Source of the DNA: Dermabacter vaginalis
GTDB taxonomy: Bacteria > Actinomycetota > Actinomycetes > Actinomycetales > Dermabacteraceae
Reading direction: 5' to 3'
DNA length: 64,000 nt
Assembly: GCF_001678905.1 (NCBI RefSeq)
Contig: NZ_CP012117.1
Span: 186,001-250,000, forward strand
The notes under the pieces are model-generated. The model was not told where the DNA came from. It saw only the letters and a program-made list of their open reading frames with translations, and made no database searches. Both the position numbers and the translations under genes were made by a program. How positions within the stretch are numbered: position 1 is the stretch's first letter; the number at the start of each line of letters is the position of its first letter. Of this stretch, positions 48,645 through 56,861 are shown one piece after another.

Positions 48645-49361
48645 TCATTGTTGCTCATTGAGTGCTCCTATAAATTGATCGCCCCATGCGGCGAGAGTTT
48701 TGAGGTCACTGGTTATGCTCGCGATTGCGACATAGCCGTGAGTGTCGTCTTGTGTCACGCATCCGGAGAGCGATCCGTTTTCTTCGGTAACGCATGTCCA
48801 CCTGCCGATCTTCTGGGCGCCGGGGAGGTCCTTCGTCACGCTCGCGGCGGTGCGGTCGGCGTTCTTACCAGCCCCAACTTCGACCTGGGTACCGTCGGAT
48901 TTCTCGTAAAGCGCGTGAATGTCAAAGTTTTGCGGCGGCTGGTGCGGTTCGTCCGACTGGACGAGGACAAAGTCTGCGAACTGTTGGGGCTCCCCACCTC
49001 GCGCTTCGACGGGCGTGGGTTCGCCGTCGGGGCCGGGTTCTGGTTGCGGTGCGGGCGCAGGTGTGGGGTCCGTTTCGTTGCCGCCGTCGTTCGGGCCGGG
49101 CGCTGGTGTCGAACTTTCGCCACCGCTGGTCTCGCTGGGATTCGGGGCGGGAGCCTCAGCGGAGGTCGTTGCCGTCTCGCTCTCCTGTGACTTCTTTGAG
49201 TCGTCGCCACCCATGAGGGTGAGGGCGAGGGCTATGCCGCCCACAATGAGGGCCAGCAGCACGAGGCAGCCGCAGCCGAGGCCGATCCACAGGCCGGTTT
49301 TGCTCTTTTGGGTCGGTGGCATGCTTTGCGGAAGGCCGCTGTAAGGTGAGGGTTGCGCCAT
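48645..49361 (-). CDS. Array protein E: Cys-pair/WGD membrane protein
   Basis: 238 residues. Short tail MAQPSPYSGLPQSMPPTQ-KSKTGLW, helix IGLGCGCLVLLALIVGGIALAL with two Cys, an acidic Pro-rich stalk (about 65 residues), and the outer domain with IGRWTCVTEENGSLSGC (Cys ten apart) and AAWGDQFIGAL. Start overlaps the F stop by one base (TGATG). Stop lies inside the start of D. It belongs to the F-E-D-C-B unit. Confidence 0.85.
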   Translation of the reverse strand: MAQPSPYSGLPQSMPPTQKSKTGLWIGLGCGCLVLLALIVGGIALALTLMGGDDSKKSQESETATTSAEAPAPNPSETSGGESSTPAPGPNDGGNETDPTPAPAPQPEPGPDGEPTPVEARGGEPQQFADFVLVQSDEPHQPPQNFDIHALYEKSDGTQVEVGAGKNADRTAASVTKDLPGAQKIGRWTCVTEENGSLSGCVTQDDTHGYVAIASITSDLKTLAAWGDQFIGALNEQQ

Positions 49362-50113
49362 CAGCTCGCGCCTCCCGCGGAGATGAACTGCTCGCCAAAG
49401 TTCGCGAGAGTTTGTGCGTCTGCATCACCGATGACCTTGATGACGTTCGTGCCATTGGTGGATTTCACGCAGATGCTCTCGTTGCCCGACGCACCCCCAT
49501 AGAAGGGGCCGCACGTCCAGCCGCTGATCTCCTGGGCGCTTCCGCTCAGGGTCAGCATATCTATCTCGTCTTCGATCGGTGCGAGGGGGTTCTCAGCACC
49601 GGAGACGATGATTTGGCCGGTCGAGGAAGTATAGGTGGCGCCGTAGTCGGCGCCGACGACGTTGTCTGTTGCGACTTCACCCAGGGTGTATTCTCCAACC
49701 TGCTGAGGCAGATTGGAGTTGCCGCCATCAGGGGCCGGCGCAGGGTTGTCGCCGCCACCGTTCGGGGCAGGAGCGGGATTGGGTGCTGGGTTGTCGCCGC
49801 CGCCGTTGGGAGCGGGGTCGGGAGCTGGGTTGTCGCCGCCGCCGTTGTTCTGGCCGGGTGCCGGGGCCGCGGCCGATGTGGTTGTGCCGCCGTCGCCCGA
49901 ATCCTTCGGGTCGTCCCCGCCCATGAGCATCACTGCGAGCGCGATGACGCCGATCAGGAGCGCCAGGAGTACGAGGCAGCCGCAGCCGAGGCCGACGTAC
50001 AGGCCAGTTTTGCTCTTTTTCTCCGGAGGCATCGCACCCGGGTACCCCATAGGCGGTTGCCCTTGCGGCGCTCCTTGACCGGCTGGAGCCTGGTTCCACT
50101 GATTGCTCGACAT
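49361..50113 (-). CDS. Array protein F: Cys-pair membrane protein, first gene of the F-E-D-C-B unit
   Basis: 250 residues. Tail MSSNQWNQAPAGQGAPQGQP ending in MPPEKKSKTGLY, helix VGLGCGCLVLLALLIGVIALAV, a stalk of NPAP/GGGDNPAP repeats and the domain with ISGWTCGPFYGGASGNESIC (Cys thirteen apart, the longest loop) and ANFGEQFISAG, where Trp-Gly-Asp is Phe-Gly-Glu. ATG 50113 is preferred over 50209, since MSSNQW matches the MSNN starts of A and D. The conserved element lies 81 bp upstream. Confidence 0.83.
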   Translation of the reverse strand: MSSNQWNQAPAGQGAPQGQPPMGYPGAMPPEKKSKTGLYVGLGCGCLVLLALLIGVIALAVMLMGGDDPKDSGDGGTTTSAAAPAPGQNNGGGDNPAPDPAPNGGGDNPAPNPAPAPNGGGDNPAPAPDGGNSNLPQQVGEYTLGEVATDNVVGADYGATYTSSTGQIIVSGAENPLAPIEDEIDMLTLSGSAQEISGWTCGPFYGGASGNESICVKSTNGTNVIKVIGDADAQTLANFGEQFISAGGAS

Positions 50114-50194
50114 ATGCGTAATCCTCATCGGATGGGGCGGTCTGCGCACGCGCACAAGGGATAGCGCAGCACACTGTAATGCAGGCCGTGCGTC

Positions 50195-50219
50195 AGTATT
50201 ACACATCACACCGAAGGAA
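50195..50219 (-). promoter_or_regulatory. Conserved 25-bp element upstream of array gene F
   Basis: AGTATTACACATCACA-C-CGAAGGAA, one mismatch to 44803-44827 and at almost the same distance (81 bp) from the gene start. Probably a shared promoter or regulator site for the two transcription units of the array. Confidence 0.6.
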
Positions 50220-50274
50220 TACTAGGGTTGCCCTAAATCTCTGCCGCGGTGTCGATGGGCGAGGTCCCCCTCGG

Positions 50275-50835
50275 CTATTTGAGTTGCTCCATGAACTCAT
50301 CGCCCCAGGCTGCAATGGTGCTGAGGTCGGCGTCTGAATCAAGCGGAACGAGGAGAACTCTTCCGCGTTCGTCGTCGGCCATGCACACGTTCATCTCGTA
50401 TTGCGTTCCGCACGACCAACGCCCAATGGTCTGTGGGTTCGTGAGGTCGGCGACGTCCTCTTCGAATGTGCGACCCGGATCGTTCTCGATTCCAATCTCG
50501 TATCCGTCGCCGCTCTCATCTTCGTAGCGAGCGCGCACGACGTAGTCGAACTTTGGATCTTCGCCGCGGGCCTCGGACATGACGAGGCGTGTATTGCCCA
50601 CCGTCTCGGGCTCACCCGATTTGGGGGTGACAGCCTCGGAGTGTGAAGTGCCCGAGGAGCCCGACGTTTGCTCGCCCGTATTGTTCAGCAGCACATAGGC
50701 GAGGATCCCGGCGCCCGCGAGTGCCGCGAGCACAGCGAACATGCCACCGCAGCCAAGTAGCACCCAAAGAAGAGTGTTGTTCTTGCGTGCCGGGGATGCA
50801 GAGGGGGGATTGAGGTGACCCATTGGTGGTTGCAT
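50275..50835 (-). CDS. Array protein G: short Cys-pair/WGD membrane protein
   Basis: 186 residues, the shortest intact copy. Tail MQPPMGHLNPPSASPARKNN, helix LLWVLLGCGGMFAVLAALAGAGILAYVLL, a short Ser/Thr stalk in place of the Pro repeats, and the domain with IGRWSCGTQYEMNVC (Cys eight apart) and AAWGDEFMEQLK. It is separated from F by a gap of 161 bp that holds the shared element. First gene of the array by position, at the edge facing the DUF981 gene. Confidence 0.83.
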   Translation of the reverse strand: MQPPMGHLNPPSASPARKNNTLLWVLLGCGGMFAVLAALAGAGILAYVLLNNTGEQTSGSSGTSHSEAVTPKSGEPETVGNTRLVMSEARGEDPKFDYVVRARYEDESGDGYEIGIENDPGRTFEEDVADLTNPQTIGRWSCGTQYEMNVCMADDERGRVLLVPLDSDADLSTIAAWGDEFMEQLK

Positions 50836-51030
50836 GGCACAAGGCTAAAGGGAAACGGTGTTGCTCTCGCAGTGACGCGCACGAGTCTTTCGAAATCGCC
50901 GATATTTGATGACGCTTCGAGGCGATTGCTGAGCTTTTGACCCGCTTGGCACCCTCCAAACCTAGTCCTCTAGGATAAAACCTGCAGGCAGATGCTAGTT
51001 TGAGCAAAATCCACCTTTCAAGGAGGACCA

Positions 51031-51819
51031 ATGGGAACATTTTTCACCGGTGAGAGCACGCCGGGGCTCATCGACTGGTCGTCGATGCCTACTTACAACA
51101 CGATCATGGCGGTCGCCGCTGGTGCGACCCTATTCGCACTCGTACTTTTCGTACGGGGACTCGCGAAGCGCAGTGCACTCTCGCGCACTGAGGCATTCGC
51201 GGAAGGAACCGAGGAACGCCGCGAGCTCGCTGCTTTTCTCGACGGTTATGCCGTTGCCTTTGGGGTATTCGGTCTCATTCTTTTTGCGACCGGCCTCCAC
51301 ATGATCCTGACGTGGCCGCTCGCAGAGGGCGGCTTCCCGTTCGACAACATCGTCTTTGGTGAAACATGCGTGCCGCTCGGTGCCCTCGCTCTCGGACTCT
51401 CAATCTATTTGTGGCGCCGCCGCGATAGCGTGCTCGAGGCTCCGAACCCGCTCGTGCATCTTGCGCGCGTCGCGAGTCCTGTCGGGTTCTTTACGATCCT
51501 CCTGGGCCTTGCACTGATCGGCATCGCGCTTGCGGGTCTCGTTTATCAGCTGTTCGCAGCGCCCCCGCAAGAACCGATTTCGGGTGCGTTTTCGAACATG
51601 CCCATGCTCGAAAACGGTGCACTCGCGATTCTTTTCTGTCTTGTCGCCTTCGGTGCGATCTGCTTCCCCTTCATCACTAAGCAGATTCGTGACACAGGAA
51701 CTCTCACGCCCCTCGCAACGGCCGCTGGTTGGTGTCTTGCGATTGCTGGCATCGCGTGGGGCCTTTTTGGCGCGATGAACTTCTACACCCACATTGGGCT
51801 CATCGTGAACACCATGTGA
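51031..51819 (+). CDS. DUF981-type membrane protein
   Basis: 262 residues, about seven membrane helices (NTIMAVAAGATLFALVLFV, YAVAFGVFGLILFATGLHMIL, VPLGALALGLSIYLW, GFFTILLGLALIGIALAGL and others). The region NIVFGETCVPLGALALGLS carries the N-x(2)-FGE pattern that marks DUF981 proteins. Function unknown; located in the cytoplasmic membrane. ATG 51031 follows AAGGAGG. Divergent from array gene G by 195 bp, convergent with the DUF1846 gene. Confidence 0.8.
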   Translation: MGTFFTGESTPGLIDWSSMPTYNTIMAVAAGATLFALVLFVRGLAKRSALSRTEAFAEGTEERRELAAFLDGYAVAFGVFGLILFATGLHMILTWPLAEGGFPFDNIVFGETCVPLGALALGLSIYLWRRRDSVLEAPNPLVHLARVASPVGFFTILLGLALIGIALAGLVYQLFAAPPQEPISGAFSNMPMLENGALAILFCLVAFGAICFPFITKQIRDTGTLTPLATAAGWCLAIAGIAWGLFGAMNFYTHIGLIVNTM

Positions 51820-51839
51820 GCACCAGTCCTCGATAGTGA

Positions 51840-51872
51840 AGGCGGGCCGACTCGTTGAGGGTCGGCCCGCCT
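51840..51872. terminator. Bidirectional terminator between convergent genes
   Basis: AGGCGGGCCGAC (51840-51851) pairs perfectly with GTCGGCCCGCCT (51861-51872), 9-nt loop, between the DUF981 and DUF1846 stops. Confidence 0.88.
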
Positions 51873-51885
51873 ATCCTTCTACTCG

Positions 51886-53373
51886 CTATTTGTGGAAAAG
51901 GCTCTTTTTGCCGAAGACCGGCTCGCTCGTGACGAGCACGCCAAGCGCGCGGAACACCGATTCATCCACCGAGCCGAGGATCGTCGTGGTGTGCACGTCG
52001 CAGCCGCGCAGATTTTTAATCTGTGCGAGTGCCGCGGCGGCATTTTCGTCGCTGCCTGCCGAGACCGAAAGGGCGATGAGCACCTCGTCGGTGTGCAGGC
52101 GCGGGTTGCGTGACCCAAGGTGATCGACCTTGAGGGTCTGGATTGGCTTGATCGATTCGGGGGACAGCAACAGCGCATCCTCGGGAATTCCCGCGAGATG
52201 CTTGAGCGCGTTGAGGAGCATGGCAGCGGAAGCACCGAGCAGATTTGAGGTCTTTCCTGTAATCAGGGTGCCGTCGGAAAGTTCAAGACACGAAGCGGGC
52301 GCACCGGTTTTTTCGGCAAGCGCGAGCGCGGGTTGCACGGTGGGGCGGATCGTTTCCTCCACGCCGAGTTTGGCCATCACGAGCTTGATGCGCTGCGATT
52401 CGTTTGCGGGTAGTTCGAGCTTCTTTTCGGAGACCCGAGCCTTGTAGTAGCGGCGCACGACCTCTTGCGTGGCAGCCTCGCGGCACGCGTCATCGTCGGT
52501 GATCGCGTAGCCCGCCATATTGACGCCCATGTCGGTAGGGGAGGAGTAGGGGCATTCGCCAAGGATGCGCTCAAGGAGGATCCTGAGCAGCGGAAAAGCC
52601 TCAATATCGCGGTTGTAGTTCACGGCCTTTTCGCCGTAGGTTTCGAGGTGGAACGGGTCAATGAGGTTCACGTCGTCGAGATCCGCCGTTGCCGCCTCAT
52701 AGGCGAGGTTCACGGGGTGCTCGAGCGGAAGATTCCAAATCGGGAACGTCTCAAACTTTGCGTAGCTTGAATCGATCCCGCGCTTGTGATCGTGGTAGAT
52801 CTGCGACAGGCACGTCGCGAGCTTGCCTGACCCCGGCCCCGGCGCCGTCACGATAATGAGGTCGCGCTCGGTTTTCGCCCACTCGTTTTGACCAAGCCCC
52901 TCCTCGGACACGACGAGGGTCGGGTCCGGGTAGCCTTTGATCGTGCGGTGGCGCACGACCGTCAGACCGAGCCGCTCCATGCGAGTTTTAAACTGCGACG
53001 CCGCCTCGTTACGATCGTCCATTTGCGTGAGCACGATCGTGTTGACGAGGAAACCGCGCTCGCGGAACACATCCACGAGGCGCAGAACGTCCTCCTCATA
53101 CGTGATGCCGAGGTCGGCTCGCATCTTGTCGTGTTCAATATCGTGGGCGTTGATGGCGATAAGGATCTCGAGCTCATCCTTCAGCTCGTAGAGCATCGCG
53201 ATCTTGTTATCGGGTGTGAACCCGGGAAGAACCCTCGAAGCGTGCAGGTCGTCGAAAAGCTTGCCGCCCATCTCGAGATACAGCTTCCCGCCGATCTGAG
53301 CGCGCCTTTCGGCGATGTGCTTCGACTGCAGCTCGATGTACTTCTTCGGATCAAAACCTTGCGTGCGTGCCAC
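51886..53373 (-). CDS. DUF1846 (UPF0371) family protein
   Basis: 495 residues, full length. Family blocks include [38 protein letters not shown] (the latter near-invariant), [20 protein letters not shown] (a P-loop-like GPGSGK) and [18 protein letters not shown]. Structures of the family show a nucleotide-binding-like fold, but the reaction is not established. GTG 53373 is placed after CAGGAGG. Confidence 0.92.
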   Translation of the reverse strand: MARTQGFDPKKYIELQSKHIAERRAQIGGKLYLEMGGKLFDDLHASRVLPGFTPDNKIAMLYELKDELEILIAINAHDIEHDKMRADLGITYEEDVLRLVDVFRERGFLVNTIVLTQMDDRNEAASQFKTRMERLGLTVVRHRTIKGYPDPTLVVSEEGLGQNEWAKTERDLIIVTAPGPGSGKLATCLSQIYHDHKRGIDSSYAKFETFPIWNLPLEHPVNLAYEAATADLDDVNLIDPFHLETYGEKAVNYNRDIEAFPLLRILLERILGECPYSSPTDMGVNMAGYAITDDDACREAATQEVVRRYYKARVSEKKLELPANESQRIKLVMAKLGVEETIRPTVQPALALAEKTGAPASCLELSDGTLITGKTSNLLGASAAMLLNALKHLAGIPEDALLLSPESIKPIQTLKVDHLGSRNPRLHTDEVLIALSVSAGSDENAAAALAQIKNLRGCDVHTTTILGSVDESVFRALGVLVTSEPVFGKKSLFHK

Positions 53374-53540
53374 GCGAGCCTCCTGCGATGAGATGAGAAA
53401 AATGAGGGGGCCGGTGGCATACGACCTGCATGTGCAGCCCTCGGCATTCTAGGGTAAAAATTCGGCGATTTCCGGGACCGTTGAGAGCCGACGGCCCCGC
53501 GCGCACCCGCGAGGCCTACTTTCTCGTGGAGGTTCCGCTC

Positions 53541-54371
53541 TCAGCCCTTCACGGAACCGCTCATCATGCCCGAAATGAAGTACTTCGATAGCAGGATGTA
53601 CACGACGAGGGTGGGAGCCGAGGCGAGAAGTGCGCCAGCCATCGACACCCCGTAATTGGTCAGCAACGCGCCGTTGGCGAGGTTGTTGAGGGCGAGGGTT
53701 ACCGGGCCGTTCATCGGCGTCGCGAAGAACACCGCGAAAAGGAAGTCGTTCCACGCATTCGTGAATTGCCAGATCATGACCACCACGAAACCGGGAATCG
53801 AGATGGGCAGCGCGACGGACCAGAACGTGCGGAGCATCCCCGCGCCATCAACCTTGGCGGCTTCGATGAGCGATTCGGGAACCGTCTCGAAGTAGTTGCG
53901 GAAGATAAGCGTGCAGATCGGGATACCGAACACGACGTGCACGAGAATAAGCGAGGGAACGCCCGAGTCGATGGGTAGAGCAAGCACGAGCGAGAGCAGG
54001 GGGATCATCACGGCCTGGTAGGGCAAGAACATGCCAAACAGGAGGAAGGTGAAGACCAGATCCGCCCCGGGGAAACGCCAGCGAGATAGCACGAAGCCGT
54101 TCATGCATCCGAGAGCCGAGGAGATGATCGTCGAGGGGATGACCATCGCAAACGAACGCCCCATCGCAGGCGAAAGCGTTTCCCAGGCTTCCGCCCAGTT
54201 CTCAAGCGTCCACTCGCTCGGCAGCGCCCATGCGCGGGCGGCTGAGGCATCGCCGCTCGTTTTGAAGCTCGTGACGATGAGGACGTAGACGGGAATCAGG
54301 ACAAGGACGACGCCGATGAGGAGAAGGGCAAGGCGGACGTACCGCCACGGGGAAACCGAGGAGGTGTTCAC
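53541..54371 (-). CDS. Carbohydrate ABC importer permease (MalG-type)
   Basis: 276 residues, six helices. The coupling-helix EAA motif is ESLIEAAKVDGAGMLRTFWSVALP. Ends in SGMMSGSVKG as MalG-type permeases do. GTG start overlaps the stop of the partner permease (GTGA). Pairs with the gene at 54368 and the binding protein at 55350. No ATPase is encoded here; such importers in actinobacteria share an MsiK-type ATPase. Confidence 0.93.
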   Translation of the reverse strand: MNTSSVSPWRYVRLALLLIGVVLVLIPVYVLIVTSFKTSGDASAARAWALPSEWTLENWAEAWETLSPAMGRSFAMVIPSTIISSALGCMNGFVLSRWRFPGADLVFTFLLFGMFLPYQAVMIPLLSLVLALPIDSGVPSLILVHVVFGIPICTLIFRNYFETVPESLIEAAKVDGAGMLRTFWSVALPISIPGFVVVMIWQFTNAWNDFLFAVFFATPMNGPVTLALNNLANGALLTNYGVSMAGALLASAPTLVVYILLSKYFISGMMSGSVKG

Positions 54372-55312
54372 GACTGACGCTCCCTGTGTTGCTGGATGAG
54401 ATAAGGAACGATGAGGACGCCCACGATGATGAGAAGAATCGTGCCGACGGCAGCCGCGTTCGCGTAGTCGAAGCTCGACTTAAACACGAACATGTCCACG
54501 GCGGGGATCTTGGTTTGGTAGTTCGAGGGTTTCGAGATCGACATGATGAGGTCGAAGCTCTTGAGGCTCATGTGCGCGATAATTACGAGAGCACTCATGA
54601 TGATGGGGGTAAGCTGCGGGAAAATCACGTGGCGGTAGATCTGCCACTCGCTCGCGCCATCCATGCGTCCCGCTTCGCGAAGCTCATCGGGAACGCCGCG
54701 GAAGCCAGCGAGAAAGAGCGCCATGACATAGCCGCTCAGCTGCCAAATCGCCGGAAGGGCGATCGCGGCGATGCCCCACGTAATGTTGTTCCACCAAGGG
54801 TTTTGGAGAAAGCCGAGCCCCACCATCTGAAAGAGGCGGTTAAGACCGCTAGCACTCTCGCCCTGGTTGGAGTTGAGGAGCCAGCGCCACACCACGCCCG
54901 AGGCCACGAAGGACACGGCCATGGGGAAAAGGTAGATGGTTTGGAACACTCGACCACCTTTGATGGGGCGGTCGAGAAGCCACGCCCACACGAATCCGGT
55001 GATCATCGCGCCGCCCAAGAACACCGCCGTGAAAATCACGAGGTTCATGAGTGAGTGGCGAAAATCGGGGCTCGAGAGAAGAGCGATGTAGTTATCGAGG
55101 CCCACGAACTTACTGGGTTGCACGCCGTTTGTTTGCGCTGCCGTGTGGTTGTCCGTGAGAGAGGTCCATACGTTCTGCGCCATAAGCACGTAGACGAAGA
55201 TCCCCACGAGAATGAGCGAAGGCGAGATGAGCAGCAGTGGCGCCGCATACTTTTTCATGCCTGGTCCTAGGGTGAAGGTGGCATCGGTGGGGGCCGGGCG
55301 AGCGTCGGACAT
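54368..55312 (-). CDS. Carbohydrate ABC importer permease (MalF-type)
   Basis: 314 residues, six helices, EAA motif DELREAGRMDGASEWQIYRHVIFPQL, first helix LLLISPSLILVGIFVYVLMAQ. Translated with the MalG-type partner. The first codons MSDARPAP contain a one-mismatch dispersed 12-mer at 55298. Confidence 0.93.
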   Translation of the reverse strand: MSDARPAPTDATFTLGPGMKKYAAPLLLISPSLILVGIFVYVLMAQNVWTSLTDNHTAAQTNGVQPSKFVGLDNYIALLSSPDFRHSLMNLVIFTAVFLGGAMITGFVWAWLLDRPIKGGRVFQTIYLFPMAVSFVASGVVWRWLLNSNQGESASGLNRLFQMVGLGFLQNPWWNNITWGIAAIALPAIWQLSGYVMALFLAGFRGVPDELREAGRMDGASEWQIYRHVIFPQLTPIIMSALVIIAHMSLKSFDLIMSISKPSNYQTKIPAVDMFVFKSSFDYANAAAVGTILLIIVGVLIVPYLIQQHRERQS

Positions 55313-55349
55313 GAGATCCCCGGCCCCGAAACCGATGTGAAAGCGGAGC

Positions 55350-56642
55350 TTACTTCTTCATATTCGATTCGGCAGCGGACACGAGCTCGGCCTGGAACGC
55401 CTTGGCGTCGGTCGCGCCGGAGGTGAACTTGCTCGTTGCGTCGGAAATGGCGTTGAGCCACGCGACCGAAGTTGCCGCACCGTGGGCGATCGAGGCGCAG
55501 ATCTTGTCGTGTGCGAAGGACTCGAGCGCAGACTGCTGATACGCCGGGAACTTCGAGACATCAGCGTCGGTGCGCGCGGGGATCGAGCCCTTGGCGAGGT
55601 TGAAGGCTTCCTGGCCCTCAACGGACGAGATGGTCTTGAGCCACGCCTTTGCATTGTCGGGGTGCGGTGCGCCCACGGGCAGGGTGAAGGAGTCCGCGAG
55701 GAAGCCGAAGATCTTGTCGCCAGAGGCGGCCGAGGGCACCTCGAAGTAGACATAGTCCTTCATGTCTTCCTTGCCGGCTTCCTGGAATGCCGCAACGGCC
55801 CAGTCGCCCATGACGTTGTAGGCGGCCTTCTCGTCGATCACAAGGGCGGTCGCTTCGGGCCAATCGAGTGAATCTCGATCGGAGTTGGTGTAGCCCACGA
55901 GCTTCTCGAACGCCGCGATCGCAGTGGCGACCTCCGCACCTGCCCAGTCAGTCGAGCCGTCGAACAGACCGTTATAGGCGTCCGTGCCGAGGTGGGACAT
56001 GAGCACTGCTTCAAGCAGGTTGACCTGCGTCCACGGTGCCGCGAGAGAAAGCGCGGTGACACCCGCAGCCTTTGCCTTTTCGAGGTCAGCGAGCCAGGCA
56101 TCGAACGTCTCGGGAACAGCCTTCGGGTCGATACCGGCCTTTTCGAGCACGGCTGTCGAGGCCCACACGACATTCGAACGGTGAATGTTGGACGGCACCG
56201 AGTAGATCTTGCCATCCACCGTCAGGAGCTCGACCAAGCTGTCAGGGAAGGCCTTGCGAAGGTCGAATTCGTCGTAGAGTCCAGAGACGTCCTCGATCTG
56301 GCCAGCATTGATGTAATCGGTCAGCTCGCCACCGGCGTGCGCCTGGAAAGTGTCGGGCGGATTCTTGGTCTGCAGGCGCGACTGGAGCATGTCTTTTGCG
56401 GCGCTGCCCGCGCCACCCGCGACGGAGCCATTGACGAACTTAATCTTGGGGTTTTGTTCGTTGAATACCTTGACGAGAGCATCGAGGCCAGCCTTCTCCG
56501 AGCCCTGGGCCCACCACGTGAACACCTCGACGGAGTCGTCCCCGCCAGCGGAACCGCCACCGGAGGAGTTGGAACATGCCGCGAGCGCGCCAAGCGCAAT
56601 ACCAGCGGACGTGAGAGTGAGGAAAGTCCTCCGTGCGATCAT
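55350..56642 (-). CDS. Carbohydrate-binding lipoprotein of the first ABC importer
   Basis: 430 residues. Signal peptide with RR and lipobox LAAC (MIARRTFL...ALGALAAC), a Gly/Ser linker, then an SBP_bac_1 domain (VFTWWAQGSEKAGLDALVKVF, DVSGLYDEFDLRKAFPDSL, FGFLADSFTLPVGAPHPDNA). It holds the sugar outside the cell for the two permeases 38 bp downstream. The ligand cannot be told. Divergent from ptsI by 219 bp. Confidence 0.92.
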   Translation of the reverse strand: MIARRTFLTLTSAGIALGALAACSNSSGGGSAGGDDSVEVFTWWAQGSEKAGLDALVKVFNEQNPKIKFVNGSVAGGAGSAAKDMLQSRLQTKNPPDTFQAHAGGELTDYINAGQIEDVSGLYDEFDLRKAFPDSLVELLTVDGKIYSVPSNIHRSNVVWASTAVLEKAGIDPKAVPETFDAWLADLEKAKAAGVTALSLAAPWTQVNLLEAVLMSHLGTDAYNGLFDGSTDWAGAEVATAIAAFEKLVGYTNSDRDSLDWPEATALVIDEKAAYNVMGDWAVAAFQEAGKEDMKDYVYFEVPSAASGDKIFGFLADSFTLPVGAPHPDNAKAWLKTISSVEGQEAFNLAKGSIPARTDADVSKFPAYQQSALESFAHDKICASIAHGAATSVAWLNAISDATSKFTSGATDAKAFQAELVSAAESNMKK

Positions 56643-56861
56643 TGCTGTTCTCCTTTAAACAACAGGGGCGTCATTGCCGAGTGCCGCGAGGCGGCGGCCT
56701 CATTGTAGTCACACTGTGGCCTATGATCCAATCCTCACGGTTGGAATGTTGTAAGTGCCGGTCCCGCGCGGGCGCGGCGCATCGGCGTGTTTACGATGAG
56801 GTGGCATCGTCAGTAGAGAACAGAGACCGCGTCCGCCTAGGGCGCAAGAGGGAGAGAGAGC

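Larger units (their letters stand above)
46386..48658 (-). pseudogene. Array gene D, split by IS element 2
   Basis: The 5' part (48658 down to 48497) encodes MSNNDWQQAPD through KTGLWIGL, up to the start of the membrane helix. The 3' part (47057 to 46386) continues GCGALLILLLIAGGVLAFVL, a Pro-rich stalk of DPGG/PAPDPGG repeats and the domain with IGNWQCAQTSDISGSC and AAWGDQLLSQMK. Removing the IS and one GAG copy leaves 831 bp, exactly 276 codons plus stop, so the interruption looks recent. An in-frame ATG at 47072 supplied by the IS end could express the 3' half (228 residues, helix and outer domain). Its own start overlaps the end of gene E by 14 bp. Confidence 0.9.
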
